A DNA stretch of 64,000 bases. Source: Erythrocercus mccallii. Taxonomy: Eukaryota; Chordata; Aves; Passeriformes; Dicruridae. Shown piece after piece: positions 44,040 through 57,562 of this stretch. The number at the start of each line of letters is the position of its first letter. The stretch's first letter is position 1. Both the position numbers and the translations under genes were made by a program. Under the pieces are notes generated by a model. The model saw only the letters and a list, made by a program, of their open reading frames with translations, was not told the DNA's origin and searched no databases. The DNA lies in the NCBI GenBank assembly GCA_013397435.1, contig VZRG01000776.1, positions 257,826-321,825 on the forward strand, in the 5' to 3' direction.

Positions 44040-47000
44040 GAGTGTACATCAGCCCTCAGATCATATTTATTTCAGAGGCATGTTGCTTCCTGTTGTCTTT
44101 GCTGACAGAATAGCACCAGGCATTATTTTCTCTGTAGCATGGACTAAGGATAGCTTGTTGGCATACCTAGGCTGAGTCTTGTAAATAAATAAGCAGTAAT
44201 AAAAATATAATCCTCACCTTAACAACTCCACTTTTGCCAACCAGCTGTCCAGGTGCCTACAACTGCTGGGTGAAGCTGCTGCAAAATATTGGTGACAGAA
44301 AAGCTCCCCCCAGCAGTACAAGTTGTGTGCACAGCAAAGGAAGTGAGGACAGGACAACAATTTTTAAAAAACCAAACACACAAACAAAAGGAAACAAACT
44401 ACCCACAGCAATTTCAGCATCATCTGGAGAATCAGCATCATTTAAAAAGCCATAAGAATATTAAGAGCATTAACAATAAGAACAATTCATTTAATGCAGT
44501 GATAACTTTATTGAAGGAAATAAACAGCACTTGTAAGGGTTTCACTTCATTACAGAGAAAGTTGTAAGTCAGAAAAAAAGATATTTATCGAAGTAGAAAT
44601 CAAATAGTGTAAATACACAGAACAAGCACATCAGCAAACAGAAACAGTAACAGTATAAAACATTGCAGAGAATTTCTGAGTTTGGTTTTTATTTTACAAA
44701 ACAATTCCACAGCTGGTAAAAAATTTGGTGGTCACACTACAGCGAGGCACGTGGTTTTAAGACAATATACCATTTATGTGCTTTCCCTCCAAAATGGCCA
44801 GTATTTGCTATGGTTGTAAACATCAGTATTTAAAATAAATGTGTTTAAACATCCTCCTCCTTCTCAGTTTACAATAGCACAGTGATCTCACTTTCATGAA
44901 CATGATTAAGTACCAAAATGAAGTAAGAGCTGTTCTCAGGGAGTCGGAGGAACATAGAGCCCAACACATTTTCCTTTTAAAAACATGGTTTCTGAAAAGA
45001 ACTTCAACTTGTGGCAGAAAATTCTTCCTTGGTTTTTGTAACAGCTCATGAACAATCTTATTACTGTAAATACTAAATGAGACGAACTTGTTCACATCAT
45101 CAGCGTAAAACCATTTCAGATAGTACCAGTATCCATAACGGACTTCATCATGTAAAACGGAGCAAAACCTTGAAGTAGTGAAAAGAATTCCCATATTTCA
45201 ATGTACAGGGTCTCAGTACTTTGGGAACAGATGACTACCGCCCTCCCTATTTCCCTTTCTAATGCAGCTGGAAAGGCAGCTGATCCAGGATATATGTTTC
45301 CTGCTAGAACTGTATGCTAAGGCTGCTTGGTTGAGGTTACATTATCTGTACAGCAAAAAGTGAAAAAAAGTGGACAAAGTGGTCAACAGGCTGAGCAAAA
45401 AGCATTTTCTCTTAAAACATCAAATCCTACTGAGATGGGCACCCAACATCAAAGAAGTTTCCTTAGAGGAATCAGCCCTGAGTTAGGTGCTGTAGGCAAC
45501 TGAGCAAGGATTTTGGGAAGGAAGGAGCTTTGTGACTCAAACCACAAACTCTCTATTCGCAGTAGAGTGAACACAACAAACATTCCTGCCCTCACGGACA
45601 GTGAGATGGAAACCTTCAGAAATACCCACCATGCTTCCTGCCAAGCAGGTAACCAAAGTGATGATATCAAAACATAACACAAAGCAGGTTTAATGACAAA
45701 AAAAAAGGTAAAATGGTATCATCTAATTCAGATTGAAAACTACTCAAGAGAGAATATTCATATAGTTTACTCCCCAGTTACGTAAAAAAAACATATAAAA
45801 TAAAGTACTTCAGTAAATTAGAAATTTCTTTTGTTGCTAAATTTGCCAACAGCTTCACTACTACTACTTAAAAGTGAGTAGGAAAGAGTTTTGTTCTGGG
45901 GGAGCTATTTTAAATCACAACTGCTTGTAGATGAAGCAACAAACCCTGAGTATGTTTCACAAATTGGCAAGAATATGGCAAGTCTCTCCTACTGTCTGAT
46001 GTCCCCAGGAACAGAATACAACACCAAAGGACAACATAAACCCCTGTGGCACTCTTGTGATCCTTGTGTCCTTGCCATCTCCCCTTGGGTTCCCTTCCTG
46101 TAAGGGCAAAATTGCTTAGCCTCATGTGCTGTGCAGTCAGATGATTTGTTCTTCTCTCTTCCTGAATAAAAGGCTGTGAAGCTGGAATTACAGTTTTAAA
46201 CTAAGAGGAGAGGGGGAAAAAACAAAAATCCATTTATGTGCTATCTACTCGTATTTTCATACATTTCCTACTTTTAACTCGCTGTGTTCACAAGAGCCAG
46301 CTAAAAGGTCCTAGTTAGCTACTCTGCATGTTGAAAAACTAACGTTCACCATACCCAGTTGTACTGTTCTTCCAGAAGAACTGCCAGAGAGTCAGGCTAC
46401 CAGAACCCTGCCTGAGCTAGCCAAGGAATAAGCAAAAAGCTTTTACTCCTCCTAATCTGAAGTAATCAAAAAAATAATCCCAAAAGTCAAATTCTGCTAT
46501 TGTGGCTGCTGAACCTGGAATAATGATCAGAGTTAACGTAACTTAGCTGGAGAGAGGAAACAATGGATACTGTGCTTGTAGCTTTTTCCAGAGACATTCA
46601 GAGATGCTAAAATTAAAGGAATGTTGGAATGTAAAAGGCATTAGGGTTGCATTTCAATTTCCCTTATAGAAAGGAATTCTGTAAACATTATCAAAGTCCT
46701 AAGAAAAGACTGGCATAGGTCCTTTGACAGATGTAAATTAGGTTTTGAACTTACTCCCTGATAAAAACAAGACACACATCAGTTTAGACACTTGTCTTAG
46801 ATCAGCCAGGGAAAAGAAGGATCAGTTTTCTTTAATTCCCAGTCTCCCTTGGGCATTTAACCAAATCTTCTTTTGAAGAAGAGTAATAGTCAACATATTT
46901 ATTTCTAAATCCTGGGAGATAAAAAAAGCACCAGGACATAGTACTTGAATCTGCATAATTGATTCATCCCAACATCAGTGCCATCTTTCCAAGGTGGCAT

Positions 47001-48776
47001 TTGAATGGAAAATGCAACAGTAGTTCTGACCTCCAGAATTAAGTAGTTCTTTGCAACAGTAATTCTGGCTACCTGGAATCCACAGAAGGCTTACCAAAAT
47101 CTCCCATTCATACCATCTGCAAAAGGGATTTTTTTTAAATTTTTTTTTTTAGAGGATCCACACAGGTGGGTAGTACTGAGCATTATAAATTATCAGAAGG
47201 ATCAGAATCTTCTTATTGAAGATTTTGGATTAATTAATTTCTTAGTAACTTTCTGGTAGCCATAGAACTATTTGCCTTCACTGTGAGCTTATATTTTACA
47301 GCCAAGTAGATCTAGGTTTTTCCCACATTAAAATCTTTGTGGTACAAGTCAGGGATACACTTGCCATGCAAACACATCTTAAACAACTAAACCCTTGGTA
47401 GATTGAGGAAGAGGTGCTTCAGTTCCCACTAGAGTACACTGGAAAACCATCACCTTAAACACTGGCTCCAGCAAGACAGTTTGGCAAAAGGAAAGGGGAA
47501 AGCAGTTAAACACTATCTCACCCAGGAGAAGCAGGAATCTGTGTTCAGATATTAAACTGACCACTGCACTGCTGTGGAAATAGATGATTATATATAGCTC
47601 AGAAGATAAACAGAACAGAGAGGCCTTGGAATTTGGATACAGACTGCTCAGCACTTGTTTGGAGCTGGCAGCGGGATTGTTTCACGCTTTCCTTGTTACT
47701 ACAGGCAATAGAATATTGTGCTTTCTCCTCCATGCAGAGAAGTTCTCTGGTGTGTGCAAGAGTTTTAGCAGAAAGAAAACTGGTTCCACTTACAAAGAAA
47801 CAAAGAGAAATGTTGGAGTTTTAACTTATTTACAAGTTCAGAAGAAAATGTCTTCTCCCTAACCCAGGCTGCTTAAAAACAATAGCCCACTTCCACCTTA
47901 TGGCAGTTTGTCCTTTGAGAAAGGACATACATAAATTCTTTTATTGCTTGCCTACCATGCCCTTTGCATTGCTCTTATGCTACAGCTGGAGGAGAAGAGA
48001 AGCACCTCACTTCATGTGAAAAATGTCAGCTTCCTGCCTTGCAACCATGAGCAAGGAAAAGAATTCAGGTTCCTGGTAGTGAAAACGTCAATGGACCTTA
48101 TTTTACGAGTGCTTTTCCAACAGGAAAAGGTTTTTTCAGGTTAAAATGTCCCTTTCACGTATTTGAAGGAAAGACTATTAGTATAGACTGAGAATTAAAT
48201 ACTTCATTAAAAATGCAAACATTTCATGGTTAGTCCACAGCCGTGTTTGCCTTTAGAGTTACATCTTTTAGAAGTCTCATAAACCCAAAATTTTGCAAGA
48301 GAGACAGGAAAAGAAAGAATACCAATATTTCATTATCCAAGGCAAACAGTGCAAAGATTAAGTGACATAAGGCTATTTAAAAAAATCCCAAGTTGTTGGT
48401 AAGAAATCAGTTTTCAACTCTAGAACTGGCACAGTCCCATCAGAGACAAGGACTTCACTTTTCAGACTTCAAACATTACTTTGAAACTTTTGCAAAACGA
48501 AATGCATGAATTTATGCAAGAATCACCACCAAATTGTAGACCTCTGCCCAGTTCTTCTGCCAGATTGTATTTCATTTGATCACAAGCCCCTGTCCCACAG
48601 GCACCATTGCTTACGAACCCAAGCAACTGCAGACGCTGGGTGTAACACAGGGAGCTTCTAACAAGCAGATGAAAGGCACGTGTTCAAGACAGAAGTAGGA
48701 AACTACACAACACAGTGATCTCAACACAGTTCTACCTAGAACTTCCTAGAACTTTGTGAGGCATCCAGTATTCCTG
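44040..48776 (-). other. SFT2D2: Probable long 3' UTR / downstream flank of SFT2D2
   Basis: There is no coding exon or transposon that I recognise. The stretch follows the SFT2D2 stop codon and contains several minus-strand polyadenylation hexamers. A long 3' UTR is inferred, not shown; it could partly be intergenic DNA. Confidence 0.35.
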
Positions 48777-48816
48777 TTAGGACAGACAGACTGAAACACA
48801 TTTCTTCACAGCATCC
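48777..48816 (-). CDS. SFT2D2: SFT2D2 coding exon 8 and stop
   Basis: 40 coding bp that complete Arg, then DAVKKCVSVCLS and TAA. The human end is DAVKKCFAVCLA, so only the last residues differ. The acceptor is CCTGTAG|GGAT. Confidence 0.92.
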
Positions 48817-51800
48817 CTACAGGCAGGAGAAAGAGAAAAAACACAAGAGAGTCAGAGTCACCTCAGTTACATTATTGGGGGCTGCTATCCCACTGACACC
48901 GAGCACTGTGGAGATGACCTGACCATGTATTAATTGCATTAATATGATTTGCATGACTACACAAATGCCTTAGAGACAAGCAGGTTTGCTCAGTGGCCAC
49001 CTGCTGTGGAAGTGACACCTGCAAGGCTGCACTGAGGCAGTGCACTGCAGAAGGGTGGGGCAGGAGACACAGCTGTGTGCTCACACACAACAGTGCTCAT
49101 GGGGGAGAACAGGACAAGAGGGACACAGAAGAATACACTTGTCTAGTAGCAGTTTGGACCAAGATTTAGGCATTCCAAAGGCAAGCCTTATGCTCAGCAT
49201 TTCGTCAGCAGGTTTACATATTCCTACGGGAAGCGCTCTCATTTTCTCCATTTGTGTTTTCCCACAAGAGAAGATGCTTATTTTCATTTTCAAATGTAAC
49301 CACTTGTATTTCCTGCACCGTAGAAAACCTTCTAAAGCCACACATGACAATGCTTCTCTAAACGAATCTTCTGTAAGATTAAACCTCAAAATTACAAAGA
49401 GTAGGGAAGCTTACCTTGCATATGGTATGAAGGAAATGCTGTACCTAAGAAGACAGATTTTGAAAGTTACTTTTCATGTCAGATTTTATTAGAGTCACAA
49501 ACAAGAACTACCCCCGTGATACTCTAAACTGCAAGTTACATAACCAAAATGAAGCTTTGAGTTAGTGAGTAACAGGAAGGAGTATCCTTGCAAGCCATCT
49601 TAGCCAAGCCAGGGTATGAAACACTATGACAAAATAGAGGGGGATGTTGTGAAAGCATTTTAAACACAGCTCTCCCGCATCCAGTATTTTTCATGCTCCA
49701 ACACCTACAGGTAGACAAGATTAGCACTGAAGGCTGGCTAGGTGTCCCTATCAGTTTGTGCACTCCTTTGGTGACCTTTCACAGACCATATGTTAACATG
49801 AAGAACACTAACAATTTGATTGGCACAATTTGGTCTCTGAATGAGACAAATTCAGGAGAGTATAAAAGAGGAATACCAGATAGCAGGCAACAAATTGATT
49901 TAAAAGGGGAGGAAAAAAACCAAGCTCAGTTCAAGCTCAGAGAAATCAAAGGAACTTCCTCGAGAAATGGAGCCCTGAGCTCCGTCTCCAAAGCCTCTGT
50001 GTTGGTGTGAGAGACCAAGAAGTGGGAACAGGTCAGCTCCTCACTGTTGCATTGTCTTGAATCTAAGGGATTGACCGGGTAAAAATTTTGCTTCCACCTA
50101 ACTCAATGTCAAAATCCACTCACAATTCAGCTACTGATGTCAGGTGCAACAGAAAGTGGTGTGTGCAGGGAGGAAAACACTCACCATGCCATGGCAAAAA
50201 ACTGTAAGATGCAGAAAAGCAGCGCGAGTCCTGCCTTACGCCACTGGAGAGGAGAGGGGATGGGGAAAGAAACACAGCAGAGACAACAGTGTAAGAATCT
50301 TACTTTTAAAATATACTCCAGCTATATTAACTCCAATTATATATACATACAGAATTCCAGTACTCACCCAGAAAGCAGAACACAGTGTTAGTATGAGGCA
50401 CAACTAGAAGAAAACAAATTGTTTTCATTAAAAATAGAAACAACTCCAGTTTCTATAAATATTGCAACACTGTAATGGGGTCCTTCACAGAGACAGAAAT
50501 TAATTACATTGTTTCACAGTTTTATTCAATTCTGCATGGTAAGAGTTCCTTGTATTTAAAAGTTCCTTATATTTAAAATGCTCTCACTATTACGTTTCTG
50601 GAGTGAATTAAAGCAATCAGGAAATATCAGCCTGGTACCTCCAAAAATGATTATATGGCTGCAAAGGAGGAATAGGTTCCTGCAGCTCTTTTGCAGGTGC
50701 CTGCTCCATCTCACACACTTCTTGGTGTCACAGGCACACACCACATTTCATCATTTTGCATAAGTAAGACTTTTTAAATACTTTTCTGTTACCACTCTTA
50801 GTCTTCCTGCTTCTGCACAGTTCCTGATGTTTACATGGTTACCACAGCATTGAAGTTGTCATTACTTAAAAGCTCACCAATTAAAACTATGCTACACATT
50901 CAAGAACTTTGGGCTATTGCTTAGTAGCTCTCCTGGGTATATATTTAATTAAGGCACAGTCATTCAAACCAGCACTTTTTCTGTTTTCAGAGTTGCACTG
51001 TTTCTTCCTTTCTTTACTACAGGTAAAATCTTGGGTGGTAGTACAATTATTTTAACCCTCAGTTTTAACAGAAGACTCCTATAAGTTTGCGTTTTCAATT
51101 TAGGATATGACAGCTCATTTATCTATGACAGTTGCTGATAATTCATTTTCCTTCATCAGCACCTAACAGCCTGTAGATACACGTGTACCATTGTGCTACT
51201 AGAGGTTACAATGGGCATCTTTCTGCTAGAATGGAAAAAACCCCATGTAGTACTGCATATTCAGTCACTAAGACAGGCATTGCCAAAGAAATCATACACT
51301 AGAGCTCAACCAGTACTGACTATAAATGCAGTTCTTCCATTAGTTTTAAGGTGGTGGTTTGTACATTGGTCTAAATACTGCATCATACAGCTAATGACAG
51401 GCTTTATCCCGGTGAACAACATTCCAGGAATTCTCCTGACTCCAGGCATCCTGAATGCATACAAAACACTCACACCACACAGTAGCTACTTGCTTGGATC
51501 TGCAAGCATACACAGACAATTTCTCAAGCTCTGCAGCATCTCTGATGTGTGAAAGAAATTGGGAAGTGCTGATGCCAAGCAAACACTCCTGAAAGCAGAC
51601 GTTTCATGCAAGTTAAACCACCTTTCAACTCTGACTTGCCAGGAGAAAACAGGAAAGTTGCAGAGACAAAAGAACCCCATGTACTTTAAAGAGTCAGTCT
51701 GAAACTTAGCAGCAACTTTCAGACACAGAAACACACACAACACGAGGTTTGCTATAACTTCAATCTTGTGAAAAGAAAACAATTCCAAGGGTGGCTCCAC

Positions 51801-54373
51801 TGAATGTTGAATTTGCAATTTCATTCTGTCATACAAGTTTCAAAACCTGAAGCTATCAGCCAGCTGGGATGATCCCTAATGCAAGGTGACCAAGGCACAG
51901 TTTCCCCAGCTGCTTTGTCACGAAGAGATTATTTTATCAAGGTAGAAATACCTACACAGCTCTTTCAAGGCAACCAGACAGTATAAAAAGACAAAATCAT
52001 GCAAAACAAAATATCTAGCAACATCCATAGGACAACTTTAAAAAAACTAGTTTCCCATCATTCACTTCTTAGGCAACATGTAAATATGATGTTGTGACCT
52101 CAAGCACCCTAAGGCACACCAGTCACAGACCCTTAATGCTCATTTAGCAAAACAAGCTGGCTTCAGCTCAGTCCTGCCTAACAGGGAGGTGCTTTTCTGG
52201 TGCTACACTTACCTTGCCACTACAGCAGATAGGCAGTGCTTGACATTTTAAGAAAAGACAAGAAACCACGAACCCAAAACCCACCCCCAGACACATCCCG
52301 AGCCATAGCAACAAGGACTTCACGATGAAAATTGCTGCCAGGCTTGTAGGAGTTAGAAGCGACTCCTCGGATACTTACGAGCATAACAATGGTAGCGATC
52401 AAACGTGTAGGCTCAAACATCCGCTTCAGTTGTTTCATCGGTCCCATAAGAAACATAGTGCTGTGAGAAACAAGCCGAGATGAACACCGAAATGAGAAAG
52501 GCAAAAGTGAAACCCGGCAAGATTAAACTGTCTGCTGCCATAGGGGCATCACTACACTGTGCTGTTACGGCGATCAGTGAGGCATAACAAAAGAAATGGG
52601 ATTACGAAACGAGACAAAAGCCATTCCCCATTTTCGTTGTCCAAGGTATTTACAATTTTATTCACACTCGTTCCGCTAAAATTAACAGAAGCGGAGCAGA
52701 ACTATCAAGTTAGAAGCATAAGCCAAGGTCAGCTCCAATCAGATCATCCTTGACAGATGCTTTTCTAACCTGCTTTTCAAAAATGCTTTTAAAATCTTGC
52801 TTTTCAAGAACCATCCACAGAGGTTCTGCATGGATTGCCAGGTAATCCAGCTCTATTCCTCTACAAAAAAGGCCATTTTCAGGCCTAGATTCATTCTCTC
52901 ATCCCTTACCAGATCTGCAGCCTCATCTAGAGCCCTGGTGACGGATACTGGATGAATTATACAAGGTGAAAGTTTTATCTAAAGTGATATTTCTGCCTCA
53001 TATACTATATTATTCTGCCTCATTAGCATATTACTTCCAGTTCCATTATTTATGCCTTCTTGCATCATGCTAAGTTTCCATAGTCACAGATAGCTGGGCC
53101 TGTCAGAGAGCATGTAGGGCTTTGCTTCAGGAATCTCAATGACCCTGAAGTCTTACTACATATGCTTGCCCTGACAGACAGACTGCCCCAAACCACACGG
53201 CACACTTCCAAATGGAAAATGGCAAAGGTTTTTATCTGGGGGAGGAGGAACCAACAAAATCAAACACTCTCAATGCTCACAGCATGAGTGTGATTCTTGT
53301 TTACTGATGAGCAACTTTTACCTTGAATGCATTACTAATAACAATAAACCAAAAATTTTCTTTACCATTTCAGGGCACTACTGGGGAAATGCTGTTCTGC
53401 AGAATTCAACAAGAAAATTATCTAAGAAGCAAATCTTCCCTTGCAAATGCCATAGTTTCTACCACTCGTGCACTTTCGTTCTGCTTTTGTTTCTCATCTG
53501 TATTAGGGAAATGATATATAAAGATTGTTACCTCCCAATAGATGCAATATTCCCCAGGGTATAAAACACTGCAAAGAGTACCAGCCCTTTCTTTGGTATC
53601 CATAGCAGACAACTACCCTAAAAAGGAACATTGGGAGAAAGGGAGGGGGGAAATTAACAGGTTTTTAATTGAAACAAATATATATATATCCAAGAAGTGT
53701 CATGTCACAAAAGAAATCTTAGGAAAACGTCAAGCCGAACTGCGGAATCACACATACAAAAGTAAATCGCATTTATTGGCATTCTTGTTAAGAGTCAGTG
53801 TGTTGCATCTAACTGGAACCGAGTCAAACGTCTCCGCAGAGACTCGGAAAAATCAAACAACAACACAGAGGGGGCTGTAATTATCTGGGCTCCTGAAACT
53901 CAGATGCTGGGGACATCCGGCAAAAAGTCCTTACCAAGATCGAGCACAGGCATCCGATGGCAAAACACGCAACGAAACCTTTCACTCGGGTGCCCCAACC
54001 TAACGAAGTCGCATCGATAACCTGGAAGCGAGGAGAAAAACAAAAGCGAAACTTGTTTACTTGTAGCTCTCGCCTCCTACCAAGCGCCAAAACCTCCTCC
54101 CGGACGCTGCGCTCTCCGGGCGCTCTCCCGCGCGTCCCGCGGGGAGCGGCGCTGCCGCGGCTCCGGGACGCGCGGGGGCAGCGCCGGCGGAGCCCACGCG
54201 GGGCCGCCCGCCCACGCCAGCGGCGCCTTCTCCGGCGCGGCTGCTCCGCCACCGCGCCCCGCGGAGGGGGCGCCGGCTCCCGCCGCCCCGCACAGAGGCG
54301 GCAGCGCTACCTCGGCCAGGCCGCTCGGCTCCTCCGCGTCGCGGCCGCTCAGCACCCGCTTCAGCTTGTCCAT
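48777..54373 (-). CDS. SFT2D2: SFT2 domain-containing protein 2, full coding span
   Basis: A small multi-pass membrane protein of the SFT2/GOT1-like family, linked to retrograde vesicle fusion between endosomes and Golgi (from yeast Sft2). Eight coding exons join in phase: 54373-54311, 54021-53935, 53617-53532, 52460-52379, 50403-50368, 50243-50185, 49444-49415, 48816-48777. They give 160 codons, the human length. The N-terminus MDKLKRVLSG faces the cytosol. Hydrophobic segments lie at about residues 37-57, 61-85, 99-118 and 122-145. The charged loop PMKQLKRMFEPTR after the second and the YSISFIPYARDAVKKC tail are family hallmarks. The promoter lies in a CpG island, as expected of a housekeeping gene. 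TIPRL ends 3.2 kb upstream on the same strand. Nothing suggests a defect. Confidence 0.96.
49415..49444 (-). CDS. SFT2D2: SFT2D2 coding exon 7 (30-bp microexon)
   Basis: 30 bp that completes Trp and encodes YSISFIPYA plus AG of a split Arg, matching human YSLSFIPFAR. The acceptor is CTTAG|GTAC and the donor GCAAG|GTAAGC. Confidence 0.92.
50185..50243 (-). CDS. SFT2D2: SFT2D2 coding exon 6
   Basis: 59 bp encoding WRKAGLALLFCILQFFAMA plus TG of a split Trp, membrane segment 4. The acceptor is CTCCAG|TGG and the donor GCATG|GTGAGT. It lies 124 bp downstream of exon 5 on the transcript. Confidence 0.93.
50368..50403 (-). CDS. SFT2D2: SFT2D2 coding exon 5 (36-bp microexon)
   Basis: Twelve codons, LCLILTLCSAFW, matching the human LCFALTLCSAFW. 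The acceptor is TTCTAG|TTG and the donor TGG|GTGAGT. It is too short for open-frame scans; placement rests on the protein match, the splice sites and phase 0 at both ends. Confidence 0.93.
52379..52460 (-). CDS. SFT2D2: SFT2D2 coding exon 4
   Basis: 82 bp: completes Ser, then TMFLMGPMKQLKRMFEPTR and LIATIVML. It carries the positively charged loop that is nearly invariant in the family. The acceptor is CTCACAG|C and the donor CTC|GTAAGT. Confidence 0.95.
53532..53617 (-). CDS. SFT2D2: SFT2D2 coding exon 3
   Basis: 86 bp encoding GSCLLWIPKKGLVLFAVFYT then LGNIASIG, plus AG of a split Ser. It covers the end of membrane segment 1 and most of segment 2. The acceptor is TTTTAG|GGT and the donor GGGAG|GTAACA. 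Confidence 0.94.
53678..53689. repeat. (AT)6 dinucleotide run
   Basis: Six AT units in SFT2D2 intron 2. A trivial microsatellite. Confidence 0.8.
53935..54021 (-). CDS. SFT2D2: SFT2D2 coding exon 2
   Basis: 29 codons, VIDATSLGWGTRVKG then FVACFAIGCLCSIL, the start of the first membrane segment. The acceptor is TTCCAG|GTT and the donor TTG|GTAAGG. Confidence 0.95.
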
Positions 54374-54520
54374 GGCTCCACACCCCGCCCGGCCGGCCGG
54401 AGTGCCCTGCCCTTCCTTGCTCTTCCCTTCCCTCCCCAGGGACTACCAGCCCCGGCAGCCACCGCGCCCACCTGCGCGCCGCAGGTAGGGGAAGGCCGGC
54501 GGGGCGGCGCGCAGGCTGCC
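54080..54520 (-). promoter_or_regulatory. SFT2D2: CpG-island promoter of SFT2D2
   Basis: A very GC- and CpG-rich block covering SFT2D2 exon 1 and about 150 bp on its 5' side, with GC-box-like runs (CCCCGCCC, GGGGCGG). There is no TATA box near the ATG, as usual for broadly expressed genes. A 238-codon plus-strand frame across it reflects composition, not a gene. Confidence 0.85.
54311..54373 (-). CDS. SFT2D2: SFT2D2 coding exon 1
   Basis: Encodes MDKLKRVLSGRDAEEPSGL plus AE, 21 codons. The ATG has a good context (GAGCCATGG) and the donor is GAG|GTAGCG. It lies inside the CpG island. Confidence 0.95.
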
Positions 54521-54756
54521 GGGGGATGTAGTGCGGATGTGGATGGAGCCTTTCTCCCCCCCCAGCACTTTCCAGTCCATCACTTGGCGGTAGCAAAACT
54601 CATTTCATCGTCAGTGAGGTTTCATTCTAATCCCACGACTGTGACTCTTCTCCCGCTCACTTTATTTTCGTAACGAGCCGAGCAGTCTCCTGCCAGACAA
54701 AGGTATGTGGATGCAATGTCCTACTAGCAGCCAAAATTCAGCATCACAAGTGGTTC

Positions 54757-54808
54757 TTTATTTTGCTCAGTTAAAAGCAGAACTATAAAATGTTTGGTAC
54801 GTTTTATT
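54757..54808 (-). terminator. TIPRL: Candidate distal TIPRL polyadenylation signals
   Basis: Two minus-strand AATAAA hexamers (54757-54762 and 54803-54808) lie 2.8 kb past the TIPRL stop, just outside the SFT2D2 CpG island. They would give TIPRL a 3' UTR of nearly 3 kb ending a few hundred bases before the SFT2D2 promoter. Inferred from motif and position only. Confidence 0.3.
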
Positions 54809-57562
54809 TAGCAACATACAAGAAACAATATAAACTGCCACATAAAACTCAACACAAAACTGCTGGAGAATCACCCCAATCCCTCCCCCCTAAAGTTTAT
54901 TCAAAGTGGTATTTTTCTGTGGAAGTTTTGTGCCAGAGCTTGCTGTATGCCAGTTTATACCGCTGCTTCTTGGTAATCTGTGTGGTGTAACAAAGTCACA
55001 AAGTGCTCCAATTCTGAACTTGCTGTAACTTCCTAAAGGTGTTCTTGTGATCTCCCCAAGACCAGTGTTCCACTGAAATGCACAGCACCCTTTAGAACAG
55101 ATGGAGGGCACATATCTATATAGGGTCAGGATACAAGTCCATTCCATAAACCAGTGGGTGACAAATTAGGATGTAAGATGGACAAGAGAAAATACACGGT
55201 CAGCTAAACATGCAGAGTGCCCTCTCCACTGCTCTCTCCCGACTCTGTGGCTTTCCTCCCACACTCTATCTTAGTCCAAAGGAGTTTAATGTTAGCATCA
55301 CTGACCAAGCCCAAATCACAGTTTGAATCAACAAATGCAGATATATTTTCCTTCATGCCAGCACTACCTGAGCTCTGCTCCCAGTCATGCCAGCTGTAAA
55401 GTGTTTTTGTAAGCTCTAAGGTATGTATACTAATACATGCATGGAGTAAAAGAAGTGCCATGATTTACTTCTACCAGAAAAGTATCTCTTCACCCCATTT
55501 GTCGTTCCCTTCCTTTTTACTCTTTCCTCACCTCCCTCTATCACTGGAATGGACTCAAATAATCTTCTATTGCCAAATGGATTTTAACCTCTTCCACGCT
55601 GCATTCATTTCCAGTCCCCTTCTTCATCCTGACACATTCCTAAAATGTTTAGGAGACAAGGGCAGGAAGATGAGAAAAAGCCAACAGAACTTAGGACTGT
55701 AATTTGGAACATAGAGGACCTTGCCTCTATTTCAAAATGGCCATAAATTCATTCACCCAGATCATGTCTGATAATTATCACAACTGGCAACTTCTTTCAG
55801 AAACTGTTTCATTTCAGTTCTCTTCACTCGTCCTATGGATCAATTTTTTTGCAGTAACCTTTTCCAAAGGATTCCAAAGATAAGGCTGAAGTTATATTCA
55901 GAAAAAAATATATTTTAATCATTAACTTTGTATAAATTAATCCTCACAGTCTCTCTGTGATGTAGGCATATAATAACTGTCATTTTTATATACAGGGAAT
56001 GGAGGCACAGAGAAATGTCTTCCCCATGGTTAGAGTAAATCCATGACACAGGAAAAACTGCAGTTAGTTCCTGCCTTTCCACCTGCTGTAGCATTCACAA
56101 GATCAGCCTGCCTCAAATAAAAGTGAAATTAGTGGATTGTTTTTACTAAGGAAACAGTCACTAAATGGCAGTAGACTTTTTTTTTTCCCCACTGAAAACC
56201 TCAGGGTCTTCTCTACATGAAAACCACTTCACAAAAGGTATGGTTATATACTAGGTTTTGTGGTGGGCTGCTTCTAGTAAGCCATGCAGTGTAGAATATG
56301 AAGATTTTTAAACAAAAACCCCAAGACATCAATGTGTACATGTTCTTATCTGCAAGCGCCTTCCACCACAAGGCCTGCTTTTCACTAGAGTTACTTGCTT
56401 CCTGCACTGTCAGCAGCAAACCCAGACAAGCCTGCTTAGCTGCCCCATTCTTAGGCCAAACCAGTAATATATTGCAGGATTTCCAAAAGTATTTCAGTTT
56501 CATCTACAGAGTGTTGAAATCGTGACTACACAAGTGATCACACTTCTATCAATATTGGAACTTAGAAGAGTTTTAAAATAAACCAAAATGATGTATCTGG
56601 AATACATGTTAGCATCCTCCTAAGGCCATACGGGATCTCCTTTCTCAAACTGCAAATACCAGCATCCTTTAGGGATCAGACTTCCCCAGCCTTAAGTCCC
56701 ACTGCAGTTTTGCAATTTGGCTGTCAGGGCAGTAGAACTGTCCCATGTGGGCACATCCAAGAGAAGGCCAGTGCAGGGCAATGCCTTTCCAGCATCGTAC
56801 GTGAGTGGAGCAGCACAGGGACCCCAAGTGAGAGTCCCAGAACTGCCCGGAGAACTCCAGCTGACATCAGATAAAAACAGCATTTGTGAAGAGACTTACC
56901 AGTGTCTCTCTGTTAACCTCCAGCTCTCCTTTTGCTCTGGAGTTAATGCCTCACGAATAATTTTACCTTTATATAGTGACAAACAAATGTATTTTTTTCC
57001 CTATGCTTAAACCCATCCTCAGATGAAATGAAAATTCTTCGGTGAGACTCCAGATCAGAAAGTACAAGAAGGAACTTTGTTGGTTACCAGTAGGGGAAGC
57101 CAAGAAAAATGGGTAGATTAGGACTGACAGATCAAAATAAATGCAGAGGAATTTTTTTTTTCCATTGTGGATTATTTCTCAATAAAAATAAAATCATGCC
57201 AGTTTTACAACTCTTGTATAGTATCTGAAGCAGCAATAACAAAATCTTCATAGAAGTGTTAGTGGATGGGGGTCCAGACAATACTCCTGCCTGCTTGGTG
57301 AACTAAACAGAATCCAAACTCCCAACAGTCATTTCTCCAATGCTGCTGAAAACTAACTCACCACCAGTCTATCAACTCCAGACACAGGTTAAAAAAAATG
57401 CAAACAAAAAACATCATTAGCAAAACCTGCTTGAAATGTTTTCTCTCAAGGCTACAGAAAAATTAGCCAAATTCTTCATTCCACTAGTAGTGAAACACCC
57501 CCCATGACAACAACTGTGATCACATTATCTCCAGTCTACTTCAAGTCCTTATAAAGTCACAT
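54809..57562 (-). other. TIPRL: Probable TIPRL 3' UTR
   Basis: Between the TIPRL stop codon and the candidate polyadenylation signals I see no exon or transposon. Short open frames on both strands have no family resemblance. Assignment as 3' UTR is by position. Confidence 0.4.

Noticed and set aside
53957..54673. Long plus-strand open frame (238 codons) across the SFT2D2 CpG island
   Set aside because: It is antisense to SFT2D2 exons 1 and 2, is Arg/Pro/Ala-rich and resembles no family; long chance frames are expected in such GC-rich DNA.
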